A stretch of DNA of 64,000 nt from Nymphaea colorata (taxonomy: Eukaryota; Streptophyta; Magnoliopsida; Nymphaeales; Nymphaeaceae): NCBI RefSeq assembly GCF_008831285.2, contig NC_045143.1, positions 24,118,302-24,182,301 of the forward strand. Direction: 5' to 3'. A program made the translations under genes and the position numbers. Positions 9,555 through 22,600 of the stretch are shown here, in pieces (positions within the stretch are counted from its first letter, which is position 1; each line of letters begins with the position of its first letter). A model generated the notes under the pieces. That model saw only the letters and a program-made list of their open reading frames with translations, had not been told where the DNA came from and ran no database searches.

Positions 9555-11499
9555 CCTTTGTGTCGTCGATTACAAAAAAAGAAATGTCACCCATGAGGGT
9601 GGCCGATTCTTCTTCTGCAAGCGATGAGAAAATGGAGTGGTGACATTTCATCGGTGTGGGTGGCAAAGTCCTGTCCGCTATCTCAATTCTCACTCACATA
9701 GGCAAGATACACTCACTCCCTGCTCTTGTTTGCTCTAGTTCTTAGGTTCTTGATACATATCTCTGTCAATCTCGATTTAAGGGCGCCCGTTCGCTTCCTC
9801 CTTTGGCCCGCTAGGGCTGCATTGATGCTCATCGCTCTCTCTCTCGGTGCACCGCATCTTCAATCTGACCGCGTACATGTGCAACAAGAATAGCTAAAAT
9901 ACCATCTCGGAGCTCAACACCATCGCATTTTACTGGTACCTCTCTCTCTCTCTATCAGACGATCATCCATGGGCACTGTTTGGGAATGATTTCTTCCGTG
10001 AGGTTTGCCATATTCAATCTGCTTGTTTTGGGTTTCATTTTCTCTGGGTATATATCTGCGTCTTCTGGCTGAAAAATTGAAGTGTCGTCTCTCTCTTTCT
10101 TGCATACGGTATTTGAACACTTGTACTTCATTTGTACAGAGAAGTTTGTGGCTTTCTTTTTTTTCCAACGCCACTGTTTTTTTGTCCATAAGTCAAATTC
10201 TTTCTGAGATTTAAGCTGGAGGTTCTTTGTAGCTTTCAAGAAGGTTGCTAGTTGTGTGCTTCTAGTTTTGTTGTCTTGGAGAATTTTCTGCCGTGTAATT
10301 GGATGGCTAAGTCTTGTATTGGGAGGATCATGTTGTGTAGGCTGAAGTTTTAGATTTTAGATGTATGATGTTCTATATTTGATCTAATCTCTCTCCCTCT
10401 CTGTAGGTATTTGTTTTAAGAGGTTTCTTGTTCTTTAAAATTATATTTTTCGTATAGGGGAAATGACTTCACTGAGAAATAAGTGATGAAGTTTCCCCTC
10501 TTTCCATTGTTTACCACAATAGTCTGTGTATTATTTTTGAGCAATTTTTGGTGAATCTTCTTCTATGTTGTTAAATTTTGAAAGATAATTGCTGTGGTAG
10601 GGTGGAGGTGGATTTGCCATATGTTAGATTTCACGTCAGGGGCATGCTTTTGTGCAGCTCCATTTCTTGATACCATGTTCCATTATTGAGATTACTTCAT
10701 GTAGGATTTCAGTTTCAGAAGCTTTCTGATGAACTCTACTTGCATTTGCTTCTATCTGGTCGTCCATATAATCTTCCTTTCATGATTTAAATTCATCCAG
10801 ATACGCTCTTCATCATGCACTCTTTTACTATAGTGAGGTTCTAAAGAATAAGTCCATGTTTCTCAAAGAAACACTTGCTTCTCCTACTCCAACTAGTGAG
10901 TTCATCCGAGTAACCACAGTGGCACTCCCAACGCTGCTGCCACCAACAATGGCGAAAGCAGCAGCAACAGAGAAGAAGCTCCCATTGTGGATGCCTCTCT
11001 CCCTCATAATGGATAGATCTTGAAGATCATTGTGTGATAAACATATCCTTGTACCAAGAAATTTATATATTTAAGCACGTCGAATTACATGGATGTAAAG
11101 TACCAAGAAATTTTTATAGTTTATCACCCATACAATACTTTGCAATAAATTTAGATAATACATTGCAAATTTGTTGAAATGATTACTTCCCTTTATTGAT
11201 TTTATTTCATCATAAAAATCCAATCGATTGTATTTGGATATATTGTCTAGATCTATAGATTTTGGTTCGCCGGTGTGTGATGGTTGTTGGCAGCCCTCTT
11301 TGCCTTTTAGAAATCTGGAAATATATTTCCTTTTCATCAAACTAAGAAATAAATTTCTGGAAATTTATTTCTCAGTCATCACACACACATCAAAATGGGA
11401 ATCAGAAAGATTTTTCTCATTCTATTTTTTCATGAAATATATTTCCAGAAATATATTTCCAATTCTAGATTTTCAGGCCATCAAACACTACCTTAAGTA
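9555..11499. mobile_element. Foreign insert of about 1.9 kb inside copia RNase H
   Basis: Copia coding homology stops at about 9555 and resumes at about 11500. Between them lies unrelated DNA. I could not find long terminal inverted repeats or a transposase. An 11-bp perfect inverted repeat (GAAATGTCACC at 9581-9591, GGTGACATTTC at 9639-9649) lies at the left end. GC content is higher near 9700-9950, which could be a captured gene fragment; I do not recognise a protein. The right end is a small MITE-like unit. Confidence 0.5.
11272..11493. mobile_element. Small MITE-like unit
   Basis: The ends are imperfect inverted repeats (GGTGTGTGATGG at the left, CCATCAAACACTACC at the right). The interior is built from GGAAATATATTTCC palindromes and related motifs. 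It resembles the unit at 30896-31063 in its GTTTGATGG-type termini. No transposase. The superfamily is uncertain. Confidence 0.4.
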
Positions 11500-11681
11500 C
11501 CAAACACATTGATGTTAGATATGATTGGATTCGTGATGTTGTTAAGCAAAAACTAATGCAGTTAGAGAAGATAGATATAGAGAAGAATCATGTAGATATG
11601 ATGACGAAGTCTCTACTTAAAGAGAAGCATGACAAGTGTAGAGACCTAGTTGGGATGCGTGCCTTTAAGGCAGTGTATTAA
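11500..11681 (+). pseudogene. Copia RNase H, C-terminal end
   Basis: The frame reads TKHIDVRYDWIRDVVKQK, then NHVDMMTKSLLKEKHDKC, ending with a TAA at 11679-11681. TKHIDVR..WIRD and the DMxTKxL block are the conserved last part of copia RNase H. It is open and in one frame over about 60 codons. Confidence 0.82.
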
Positions 11682-11711
11682 TTTTGTTCATTTTGTAAGT
11701 ATGATCTCTCT

Positions 11712-11732
11712 CTTGAGGCTAGATGGAGAGTT
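11712..11732 (+). other. Purine-rich tract before the 3' LTR
   Basis: The bases before TGTTGGGT at 11733 are purine-rich (GAGGCTAGATGGAGAG), the position of the polypurine tract that primes plus-strand synthesis in LTR elements. Confidence 0.55.
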
Positions 11733-12542
11733 TGTTGGGTTAGGTCCAGCCTCAAGTGAGGACCCGATCCAACCCGTCACTTAGGTGAATGGGCAGAGAA
11801 AGGGGGAGGGCACCCGATGGTGCCCCATCTCTCTCACGTCCCTCTCTCTCTCTCGTGGTTTTCTTTGGGGAAAAGAAAAGAGGGTTCTTCCCTCGTGGCT
11901 CACACATGCAAGGAGAAGGGGAAGAGGAAGGCAAAGAAAAGAAGGAGGTAGGCAAGAAGGAAAGAGGAAGAAGAGCACGACTGTGGGTTTGTGCAGCCGT
12001 GTGGGCGCAAGTGTAGAGAGAGAAAGTGAAGAAAATAATGGAAAGAAAAGGAGAACATATGGTGATTTCTTTTTTTGTGCATTCATTCTTGAAAATGATT
12101 TTTGCTATTCTCTGCAAGAAGAACAACACATATTGATGTGGTTGTGTTGCTTCTTTGAAATAAATATATATATATATCTCTCTTGTCCGTGGTTTTTTAC
12201 CCCATTATTGGGGGTTTTTCCATATAAATTGGTGTCTCTTATTTTTTGCATTACTTAGCATATATTTCAACACATATTGGTGCAATATTGGTGTTGGGAA
12301 CTCTATCTTGTGCTAGCAACCAAGTGTTTTTTATTTTCAGCAGTTTTGTGCAATCCGTCTTTTGAAATCGGCTTGTTTGGAATGCTATGTTGATGCTAAA
12401 GGCTGCCATTAGCTGCGTAATTATTGGATATATGATATATGCATGTTTGAAGTTTGAAAACGTTTGTGTCAGCATTAAGAGTTGTTTTTGGGCTGGTTAT
12501 TGTCTTCTTAAGCATTCTTTTTGGGGGAAAACATTTATAACA
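11733..12542 (+). repeat. 3' LTR of copia element
   Basis: It starts TGTTGGGTTAGG and ends TTTATAACA. It is 36 bp shorter than the 5' LTR, partly because the AT run is shorter. It carries the same GGCACCCGATGGTGCCCC-type palindromic block (about 11810) and the same purine-rich leader as the 5' copy. Confidence 0.9.
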
Positions 12543-12696
12543 GAAGTCACCAGATGAATTGCAAATTAGATAGATCTGATTCGGCCACCTACCTTCAAGC
12601 TAGCTAAAAACTATGAAACGGATTTGCTTGCTCCCTCGTTGGTTTCTTTTCCAGAACCATTTCTTCATTGCATTTCTCCACTGTCCTCGCTCTTTA

Positions 12697-12786
12697 AGCT
12701 GGCGGTGGGGAATGGGACCGGCGAGTCAACCTCCCTCTTTTAGGTGACAGTGGGGAATGGGACCGGCGAGTCAACCTTCCGGTTTC
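12697..12786. repeat. Two-copy tandem repeat, 45-bp period
   Basis: GTGGGGAATGGGACCGG followed by CGAGTCAACCT occurs at about 12705 and again 45 bp later. The surrounding DNA (12543-13211) shows no gene I can support. Confidence 0.8.
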
Positions 12787-13211
12787 TGTTTCCCTCACAC
12801 GAGGTGGCCTACCTCGTCTCATTCTTGCCTTTCATAGAAAATTAATAAGAAGACGTTCAAGCTTTCCTGGGGCTTCAAGACACACTGTGCTCTTGAGGAT
12901 TGACCCTGGAGTGGAAGGTGGTGTGTGTGAGTTAGTTTGCTGTTTTTTATCTTCATTATTCAAGAAGTGATATGAACTTTTTTCCTGCAATCATGAATGA
13001 CATGTGGCTCATTTCCTCAGAGTAGCCTCCTTCCATATCCGGTTGTCTGTCGGGCCCCTTGTGAGTTTCGATGGTGGAGTCGGATTCTCTTATCGACGTA
13101 TTCTCATATCGACACTTCCTCCCTTTTCCTCCGCTCCCCCATTGTAGATGGTTCAGCCACGCTCGGTGCCACGAAATGACTGAGAACTATGACCTCCATC
13201 TCCAACTGGTG

Positions 13212-14032
13212 CACTAGGACAAAAATCCGTCCTACTCATCACTGTTCATAAGCACACTCACATTATAAGCACATTTCAAAGTCAATGTCAGCATATATGT
13301 CATTCGAAGTTGTGTGTGTCAATCTGACTTGCTTTGCTGGTGACGTTGAAAAGCCAAAGCTAAGTGAGTGTGGTTATGAAAAATGATGAGCTCACGAAAA
13401 ATAATTACTCTGAACAAAAAGTATGCGCTAGCTATTTGCTACGCAGGCTTGGATGAGTGGCAAAGGAAAACATATACGACTTCCATGGGTTACAAGAACA
13501 TTAGTTCGTACTAAGCCTTTCCTTGTCATTTTTTCTCTGATTTGCAAATTTGGTTTTGGAACCAATTTTCATTGTTTTTGAATGGCTCAAGGTCATTGAT
13601 TCAGAAAATCGTCAAAAGTGCTTCCAGATTTTATTAATTATAGCAACTGTCTAATCTAACATACATGATACAAAAATATAAATCCACTTCTTAATTTACC
13701 TATTAAATATTATACTGAAATAACAAGAAAATACATCAAAAGCCATGGTAAAGAACAATATAAAAACAAAATTAAATTGGTTCACTGATATAAGGGCACG
13801 TCTTGATGCACATGTTGCAGCATGGAAACTTTTTTGGTTTTGTATATATTATCTGTGATCCATCAAATATGAAAAAAAATGCTGCATATTCAGTGATTTT
13901 TTTTTCGAAAAAAGTTTTCACCGATAAACTTTTTGTCCATGCTTGAGCAAAACGTCTATAACATTTTTCCCGATACTTGTGTCACTTTTATTGACGTTTT
14001 GAGCATCAATAAGAGATGTATTTTTTGTAGTG
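13212..14032. mobile_element. CACTA (En/Spm)-like non-autonomous element
   Basis: The left end starts CACTAGGACAAAAA and the right end is the reverse complement of CACTACAAAAAA, the signature of CACTA elements. Near the right end, ACGTTTTG/ACGTCT motifs recur, like subterminal repeats. The length is about 820 bp with no transposase. The 3-bp flanks (GTG left, GTA right) do not match exactly, so this is a moderate call. Confidence 0.42.
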
Positions 14033-14083
14033 GTAATGACAAGCGGTGGTGGCAAGTATCACTCTCTCAATCTCCCCCTGCAC

Positions 14084-14183
<100 letters not shown>

Positions 14184-14878
14184 CTTCCTTTTTTTAAAAA
14201 AAAATTCTCGGGCCCTCTCTATCTCCCTTTCCGCATCTTCTTGCATCCATCCTTCATTCAAATTTTGGAAAAAAAAAAACTTCTTCTTAGGTCGTTTTGT
14301 TTTATAAAATAAATTATAAATAAACTTTCCAAAATTTCTTTGCACAAAACAAAATATAAGTAAACCTTTCCGAAGTTCCTTTACCTGAGCTCAACTGGTT
14401 ATAAATGGAAAACTGTTCATTCAAAGATCAGAATCCCCATTGTTCCGGTCACTCGTGTATTTAATAAGTTATCATATCTTTTGTTTTTTATTAGTTGCTT
14501 ATGCTTTTTTTCGTTTTTGACGTTTATGTTTTTATATTTTTTTTTTCTTGTTCCTTCTTTTCTTTTTTGATTTTATGGTACTGTTAATTTTTAACTAAAC
14601 TCTAAATTTTTTTTTTTTTCATCAACCCGATTTACAAACGCTTCACTATTCGAATGAAAACCTTTTTAATAACATTGAGTAAAATAATAAAATCAACTAA
14701 GTCTAATATTCTATAGGAAGAGTAGACTCACTCGTATGATTTGTCTAACTATTTTCAAGTCAGCCTTTGTTTGGACACAATTAACATTGCTGTTATATAT
14801 TTTGACACTTGATACGAGGGATCTTGGCAGCCCGACTTCGGCTAGTGGCAAGTGGCTCAAGTAGCGTACGCATCAACT

Positions 14879-15140
14879 AGGGCTGCACATGAGTTGAGTT
14901 TGAGCTGCACTCGACTATGCAATGTTGAGCTCAAGCTCAACTCACTTAATTCGTTTATCTCATTTATGTTAATCTGTCTTCATTTTTTAAACTTGTTTAA
15001 CTAGTTTAAGCCGTTAACTTGTTTAACTAATTCATCAACTTGTTTAACTAATTCATGTATGATGAATCAGTTTTACATAGTCAAGCTGAGCTGAGTTTAA
15101 GCAAGTCAAGTTGTTGCAACTCGAACCCGACTCATTTAAC
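14879..15140. mobile_element. Diverged copy of the GAGCTC repeat family
   Basis: It starts AGGGCTGCACATGAGTTGAG, the same left terminus as the copies at 47012 and 61245. It continues with degenerate GAGCTCAAGCTCAACTC motifs and a run of TTGTTTAACTAATTCAT repeats. The right end is not clear. Confidence 0.5.
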
Positions 15141-15900
15141 ATTTTGAGTACAAGTTTAAGCTTCCTTTCTTTAAACAAAAACCAATTGTACAAATAAAAA
15201 ATTTGAAACAATCGAAAGAAAACAGCTCTAAAGAGGGAAAAGCAACAATGCACGTGCATGTGGCTCACCCATTTGGCAACAACACCAGACACTCGATCCA
15301 TATCCTTTACTTCAAGTCCCAAACTAAAATGTTACGGTGCTTCGTGTGAGCAGGAGGATTAATCATACTACTCAGGAGGTTAATCATACTACTCTTTTTG
15401 CTCCCAGAATCAAAAGTTGTTACAGTATTAGGTGGTGAGGTATTCACAAATGCTTTAACTTGCATGTAATGACCTGCCCTTTTTTTAATGGTACACGAGT
15501 ATAGCCCCCATAAATTGAACTGGAACACCTAACACATTCTAACTTGCCTGTTTGAGCTATGCCCTTGGGAGCAAAACAATGTGGTATTGATGTGAAGTCT
15601 AATTTTAATGTATATTAAAGCAAGGTAAGCTCTATAATATTAATATTAATGTGATCTTATTCTAGACAAGTTGGAAATAGCAAATCCAAATCCAACAAGC
15701 GCTTCTTATCTGTAACTGAACCAAATTGTTAGCTCCACATTAACATAACTAGTAACATGTTATTATTGTTCCTACATCTGTTTTTAAAAAGTGAGATACA
15801 TTCATAAAACACATATTAAGAGGTTTAATAAATTTAATAGTTTTTTCTGTTTCAAAAATTAGGTAGATTCATTTCGATGGGTGAAACAATACCATTACTG
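15141..15900. other. Intergenic, nothing recognised
   Basis: AT-rich sequence with no supported gene. A 16-base block (GGTTAATCATACTACT-like) is repeated near 15357 and 15378. Confidence 0.4.
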
Positions 15901-15909
15901 TTCTCACAC

Positions 15910-15979
15910 GGCAAGCGGCCCCAAAGGATCGAACGGCAAGCTCACCAAAGGATCAAACGGCAAGCGCACCAAAGGATCC
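15910..15979. repeat. Three-copy 24-bp tandem repeat upstream of the syntaxin
   Basis: GGCAAG..CACCAAAGGATC occurs three times in a row with small changes. It lies about 0.7 kb upstream of the syntaxin start codon in a more GC-rich stretch that probably holds its promoter or 5' leader. A 158-codon open frame spans it, but it has no family I recognise. Confidence 0.75.
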
Positions 15980-16651
15980 ATTTTCCGAAAGGATTCATTT
16001 TCCACAGGAGAGGTCCTCCCCCTCGTGTGAAAGTGGATTCCTACTACCAAACCCCCCTGACTGGGACAGAAGAGAAAATAGTTGCTCTTAATTTTTATTT
16101 GCAGAGGACCGCCTTTCAGCCCGAGAAGGCAAAAGCTAATGCACAAATCCTCAGATTCGAATCTCCCACCATCCGGTTTCTTCGCGCTTTCAGCGGCCCC
16201 GTTCTTGATTGTAATGCATCGTTGAATCCCTGCGTCCATAGGTCATCCCTTCGGGTGATCCCGCGAATTATCCTGTCGTTCCTTGTTGATCTATTCGTCG
16301 CCGCCGCACAGTTCAGAATTCTCTTAACAGGTCGTTGGAATTTTGAATCCTAACGTTTTTGAAGTCTCCGGGGTCTAATTCGCTTTTTGGTACTTGGGCA
16401 GTTTGAAATTTGGGCCAGTACCGACGTGGGGATTTGACGGAAGTTCCTTTTTCTTGTTTTTTATCCAAACAGTGGAAGGTCAATGCGGGTATGTGTTTTT
16501 CTGGGATCTAATTGCTCGTTTTCTTTGAACCATGGAGTGTTATTGGGCTTCGGTTGCAAGAATTCTGAAGATCGTGTGTTGATTTGTCGTCACCACCATC
16601 AAAAGCTTCCTGAATTGTAGGGTTCCTGTGTTGCGAACTAACGGGCCCTAA

Positions 16652-19600
16652 ATGGCAACGAGGAACAGGACGCAGCAGTACAAACAGTATAGAGATGGTC
16701 TCCGGAATGCTCGCGTCCATTCCAGCCCGTCCCCTTCTTCTTCTTATTCTTCAGGTGGCCCGGTGATCGAAATGACGTCGCTTTTGCATCAAGGCCGTTC
16801 TTATACGCCTCTTAGCACGGAAGATCCCGGCAATTCGAGGTTAGTGATAAATTTGTTTGTTATTTCCCTTTTGATTTCACACCTCATCTTGACATTTTGT
16901 TTGATTTCTCTTTTTTGGACGATCTCATTTTTTAGATTTCTCCCATTTGTGATCTTGATTATCTAAAGTTCGATTGTGAAAGTCTATGAGGATAATGCAA
17001 AATTACGGTTAACAAAACGACGATCTCGTGAATTAACGTATACTATTGTATTTTAACCCTGAAACCTTCTGTTAGCTATGGTTATCGACTCTTTCTTATG
17101 GGCTTCCTCATAAGAGCCTTATTCTTCGTGTACTCGTGGCTTGGGTGCTCTGTTGTCCAGCAACAGATGCGTATGTTCATTTTGTTGTTGGTGATCATCA
17201 ATTTTTTTGTTTACCTGTCGATGGAAGAAGAAAAGATGGAGGTTATGACTAGTTATGTTGTCTCGGAGGGCAGGTTTTTTTTAGATCACTTTAGCCCTTT
17301 TGATTTTCAACCTTGCCGCTTCCTTGCTTTGGTGGACTGTTTTCTTTCTGTGCTTTGGTGGATCGTTTTCTTTTCTGTGCCATTTCTGCTTTCTGTTCCT
17401 AAATTTTAATAGAACGATGAAAAGGATCTAGAGTGTTAGAGTCAGTAGGAAATGATGCATTTGACGAATTCAGGCCCGTCAGCAATTTGTGGGTTAGTTG
17501 GTTTCTGTGTCAACTTCCACCATTGGTGTGACCCTGGAGGAAACACATCTTGCATGGTGATTGTGTGTCATTTATTCTCTGGAACGATTGCAGTATGTGT
17601 TTACAAGTCATTCTTTAAAATTATAATTCAGCTGAAGCATAGGAAATAACCTGGTGACATGCAGATACGTTGATGATTTAACGAGTGTGAACTCCCATTG
17701 GTTGTTTTGTTGTGTGAATCACTGAATAATTGTTCTATAATCCAAGTTGTTGAAAAAGGATGATGCATGATTTTGATGACTAGGGGCGTTATACTGAAAA
17801 CTGATTACACAAAGATAAAGTTGGCTCCTCACAAGTATGTTAAATTCTTTCCTCTCCCCAGTTATCTCTATCCTAAAGGGAACATTTGAATAATATGTGA
17901 TGAGTTTGATATGCGGCAGAGATATTTGTGAATTGATAAGCAGCTTAAAAAGCACTGGGAAATTTGCCTGTTTACTCAGTCTCACCCATATGAATCAGTT
18001 TAGGCAGTGCCAGGGGCTATCTTTAGTGAGGACAAGTGCTTATTATGGGAAGATTGTGCCCCTTGCTCAAAATGGAGAGGTTGATCATGGTGGTACTGCT
18101 ATTATCAGTGCAGCATTGAATAAAAGAACAACCTTTGTAACCTTAGGCAAGTTAAACAATAGAACTGGAAGCTGATGATTGCTTTAGTAGTTTTTCTTTT
18201 GATGCTTGAACTCTAAGAGAAGAAAGTATCAAGAACACTTGCTACCTGTATATCCAATGCAAATGAAGACTAATATATACTCTTTCTCCAGCATCAGAGA
18301 CATACAAATGAAATAAGTGTTATGATTTGCTGGTTTGCTCTGAGAACCTTGTCAAACTAGTGGAACTTGGGAAAAAAGAGATCTAGGCTCTTTTATTTCA
18401 TGCTTCCCTTAATGTGGGAGCATGCATTCTCATACTTTAATTACAACTTCTGCTTAACTCTGTAAAGTTGCTTACAGGAACAAAATGCACAATGGATAAG
18501 GGACAATAACAGAAAATTGGTATAGATCATAGTGACAAAGAACCCTAAAGAAAAACCCGTTTTATACTTTAAATTTTAAAAATAGGTCACCATATAAAAC
18601 TGCAAAAAAACCTGTCTTTTTTAAAAAAAAAATGATAAAATGAACAAATTTCAAAAAAACATGACAAAAACACATTTGTTTTTCATTTTTTGGTGGGTTT
18701 TCGCATTTTTTATTTTCCCATTTTTTGCATTTTATTTTAGGAGTCTTTTTTTTTCCTTTTAAAAATCTGCCATGGTTTTTCCTAGAAAGACAACTTTATA
18801 ATACTCAAGAAAAATGTCTCTGTTTAAAACTGTAAACGATATATGTTGGATGATAAAAATTCGAATATAGATCTGCCTAGATTTGAACCCAAAGTGAAAA
18901 GTTGTTTTTTTCATAAAAATCTTGAGAAAATCTTGGTGATTTAAAAAAAAAGAAAAAAAATCCTAAGAATTAGTAAAAATAAAATATATGAGAAACTAAT
19001 ATGAAGACATCAAAACTACCTAGATAAGTAAGAGATGAAAATTAAAAAATGGAAACTAGCAGTATAGCAAATACACAAGTAATATTGTAATGTTCATAGC
19101 TTAATAACATAAAAAAAAAAAAACCAAGTCTTGATCTTCATCCCATGAAGTAGAGTCAGATTCTTCATTTGTTCTGTGTCCTTATCTTGTTGTTCGACAT
19201 CTTTCATTTTCATCATTATTTTCTTCATCTTATGAAGTCCAGCTTAGTGTCTTCCTGTTCTTATCCAAAAAATGGGTTTACATGGTCGAGATATAGGATT
19301 TGCATTTATCTTTTATATTTTTGGAGCGATATTTTGCAAATGAAGATACATCCTAGTGAATACCAAATCAATTAATCTTGTTGGTGAAGATTGTTGTTTT
19401 TTTCTTTACATTATTAACATCATATGTACTCCAATTTCTTTCACAATCTGACACATTGTATGGCTGACTTAGAATTTTAATTGCTACACCTTGAAGCATA
19501 GGAACAGAAGATCCAAACATTTCCGACCAAAGCCCTAAAACAAATTAAGAAAACAATAATATGAAATGTAGTTTTATCTTTGTAAGTAAGATATTTAAAC

Positions 19601-22600
19601 AATCATTAATGTGAAAAAATAAGCCAATGAAGTGAAACACTTACATGAATGTCCTGAGTCAATCTGATTCATGATTAACCCTGCATAAAAAAGTGCAGAG
19701 TCTCTATTATGATACTTAAGCAACTCGGTGGCTGTTACTTAACCATCCTCATAAGAAAGAACCTTTTTTTTCACTAGATCCAAATCTTCCATTTTTACTA
19801 TTTTATCCCAAAGTAAATGAGGATTAGATAAGCAGTAGCATGTACTGGACTGTGCAAATTACAATTCCATCTTCTAACAATTATCTTCTAGTAAGACATA
19901 TACTTTTCTTTTTATCTTTGCTTGCAGTCCGTACTTCTCTTTTAGGTCTATCCGGGGCTTTATACAAGTGGCACATAGTAGCTTCTTAACAATTAGCACA
20001 TAATAATTTTCAACACTTCCACTTATGGCTTAACAAACATGATTATTTCTCTTCTCATTTTTCAAAAGTATATCTTTTTCAATATCTTTTATATGTCGCC
20101 ATTCATTAGTAGCAAGAATAAACCTCAAATGTTCTTCTTGTTTCAAAATAGAATTCAAATAAATGAAAGCGGAAACATATATTATTACGTGATGCCTGTG
20201 CAACTCCTTTTCTTTTCTATGGGTTCTCATGATATCTAAAACTTGTTGCTTATTATATATGAACTATACAATCTATCTGGCTTTGCTCATGATATTTGCT
20301 ACATCTTCCATATTGTCAATATCTTCAAACATTAAATCAGTACAATGTGTAGCTCATGATGCAGTAAAAATGTTGGCATACCTTTCTTCAAGAATGATTT
20401 TTTGCCCTCATGTAGGCTGTAATAACTTGTGCGACATTCTTTAGTCCTATTTTTTCTATTGCAGAAGATTAAAAAAATCACTTAAATTTTATGCATTCTT
20501 AGGACCTTTTTCTATATGTCTTAACTTTCCAAAATTTTGTGCTTGTTTGGCGGCTTATCTTATCAATAAGTTTTTAGATGACCAGCTTCTAGTTGGATCT
20601 TTCCACATCACATATAATTGTGCATCCCGTTTGTGACCATGTTGCTTTCATTTGCTCCACATATGCTTCAGTATCTTCTTTTGCATTATCTAATAATCTT
20701 GTTCTCACTATTTCACTATTTGGTGGAGAATATTTTGGGCCGTGGTTTGAAACAACAAGAATAAAATCCTTGAAATCAGCTGACCTAAAGCAAGTTGAAA
20801 GGCAGATCGGTCGTTGCTACAGTTCTAAAAGGGAGCTTGTCAATATGATCATTTCTTTACTTTCTAACAATACCTGAAATTGTTTATTATTGTCCTTGTC
20901 CTCTATCAAATTCACGTGGATGGAAAACATTGCTAACCGAACACGATGAACCTGTACTTAGGTGTGGTCCACTTCCACTAGAACTTACTGGATGGGTCTG
21001 TGTCTTTTCCTTCTTGGTAGGCCTTTCATTAAGTTCTCTACAAGCTTTTATGACCATTTTCTTGACATTTTTTGAAGCACTTCGACAAGCAATAAAATCA
21101 TCACGTTGAATGCCTGCTAAATGGTACTTAACGCCCCTTGAATATTGTTCTTTACAATAGTTGCATGTCAATTTTCCATTATCAGTTGCAACTGCATGTG
21201 ATCAAAACATGACTTTGCCTTTAAGCATGATGAAAGTTTGCAAATCTCCAATAATCCTATCTAAATAGTCCTTTATGTTCTGTTATTCCTGACCAATAGT
21301 GGAAGAAAATGGGAACAAAACTATAAAAAAAGAAATATAAATCTGAATATTGAAATACTTCTAGTTCTAAAACAAGGAAAAAAGTAAAGTTATTTTGAAC
21401 CTAAAATACTTTAACCAGCAAGCACGCCCCAACTTCTGAAACTTTAAATCTAACACACCTGAATGCTGGCCAATTCTTTTTCTGTTGAACAAAAGGTTTT
21501 GGGGCTGAATCTCAAGTCTGCTGGTCCTTATCTTCTAGATGTAAAATTTGAGTATCCTTATCTTCTAGATGTACATTTCGCTTTCTTCATTCTTTCTGAT
21601 TCTTTCCCTTCCATGTGTGTTCTGCTTCTACCTTTGCTTTATTGTTTGTTGCTTCTGCAATCCTGTGTACAATCTGGTCATTTTTCACTGATTCTCCTGT
21701 TAAGCTGCAAATGTTCTAGTTTTATAACTAAGCAAGTATATTCCAACGTTTAGATCTAAAACACTTAAAATGCTTAAACCTTAGAAAAATAATGCTAAAA
21801 TAACGTCAAAGTTATTGAGCGCTTAATAAAGATTGAAAGAATATCTGCTGAGCCCTAAGAAAGTTAGAAACATGTAGCGTGTACATAATTTGAGTGATTT
21901 TGTCTAGCATGCTTTTGAAACAGCAGCATTTTGCATGACGTCATGCAAAAAGATCTTGACAATTCTCTGGTCAAATGTTCAGATAAAGTTAATTTTTAAG
22001 ATTGATTAATAGTTGGGCTCTTTTTTTTTTTTTTACTGACTTTTAGGTTTTAAGTTTTGACATTAGCAAGATCAAATAATACTGTAAAAGAATTTTCTGA
22101 ACTCTAATGAGACATTGCAGGCTCCTCCAAAATATGTGACATCTCTGAAAATGAATAAAAAAGGAAACATAAAAAAGAAAATATAGAAACATACCTGATG
22201 GCTGATATGTCGTAGGCTCTTGTGGACTTTCAGCAACCCTTACCTTGTGATGCAGCTTCCTCAAAGTCAATCTCTCGGATATGTAAAATGAAATGGCTTG
22301 TTCTAAAGCCCTAAACTCTGGTGGCTATTGTTAAGTATCCCTTTCGCCATAACAAGAAATGGCTGGTTCAAAAATACTTTTTTTGCTTAACTTTTAACAC
22401 CATACCTGTCTTTGGCAAATGAATTCACCATGTGCTGTTTTATGTGTTAAAACTGTTATAACGACAAAAAATCGAGAAATAATGCAAAAATTAAATGCAC
22501 AAAATAAATGCAAAAAACACACGCACACACTATGTGACATAGGTGCAAGTGCGGATGCAGGTGCCGGAGCGGCACATTCCAAAATATTTAGGTGTGGGGA

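Larger units (their letters stand above)
4980..12542 (+). mobile_element. Degenerate Ty1/copia retrotransposon with both LTRs
   Basis: Two direct LTRs (4980-5825 and 11733-12542) flank gag, protease, integrase, RT and RNase H in copia order on the plus strand. The primer site matches tRNA-iMet. Reading frames carry many stops and frameshifts, and the RNase H region is split by foreign DNA of about 1.9 kb, so the copy is dead. LTRs differ by many substitutions and indels, for example in the length of the AT run. The 5-bp flanks (GGGTT left, GAAGT right) do not match, so no target duplication is seen. Confidence 0.9.

Noticed and set aside
15877-16353. 158-codon open frame upstream of the syntaxin
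   Set aside because: It begins in a 24-bp tandem repeat, matches no family I know and sits in the likely promoter/5' leader of the syntaxin gene.
16652-16966. Uninterrupted 104-codon reading of syntaxin exon 1 into the intron
   Set aside because: After 16839 the frame leaves syntaxin homology at a GT donor; it is intron read-through.
20593-20877. 94-codon plus-strand open frame
   Set aside because: It is the antisense shadow of the DUF659 region of the minus-strand hAT transposase.
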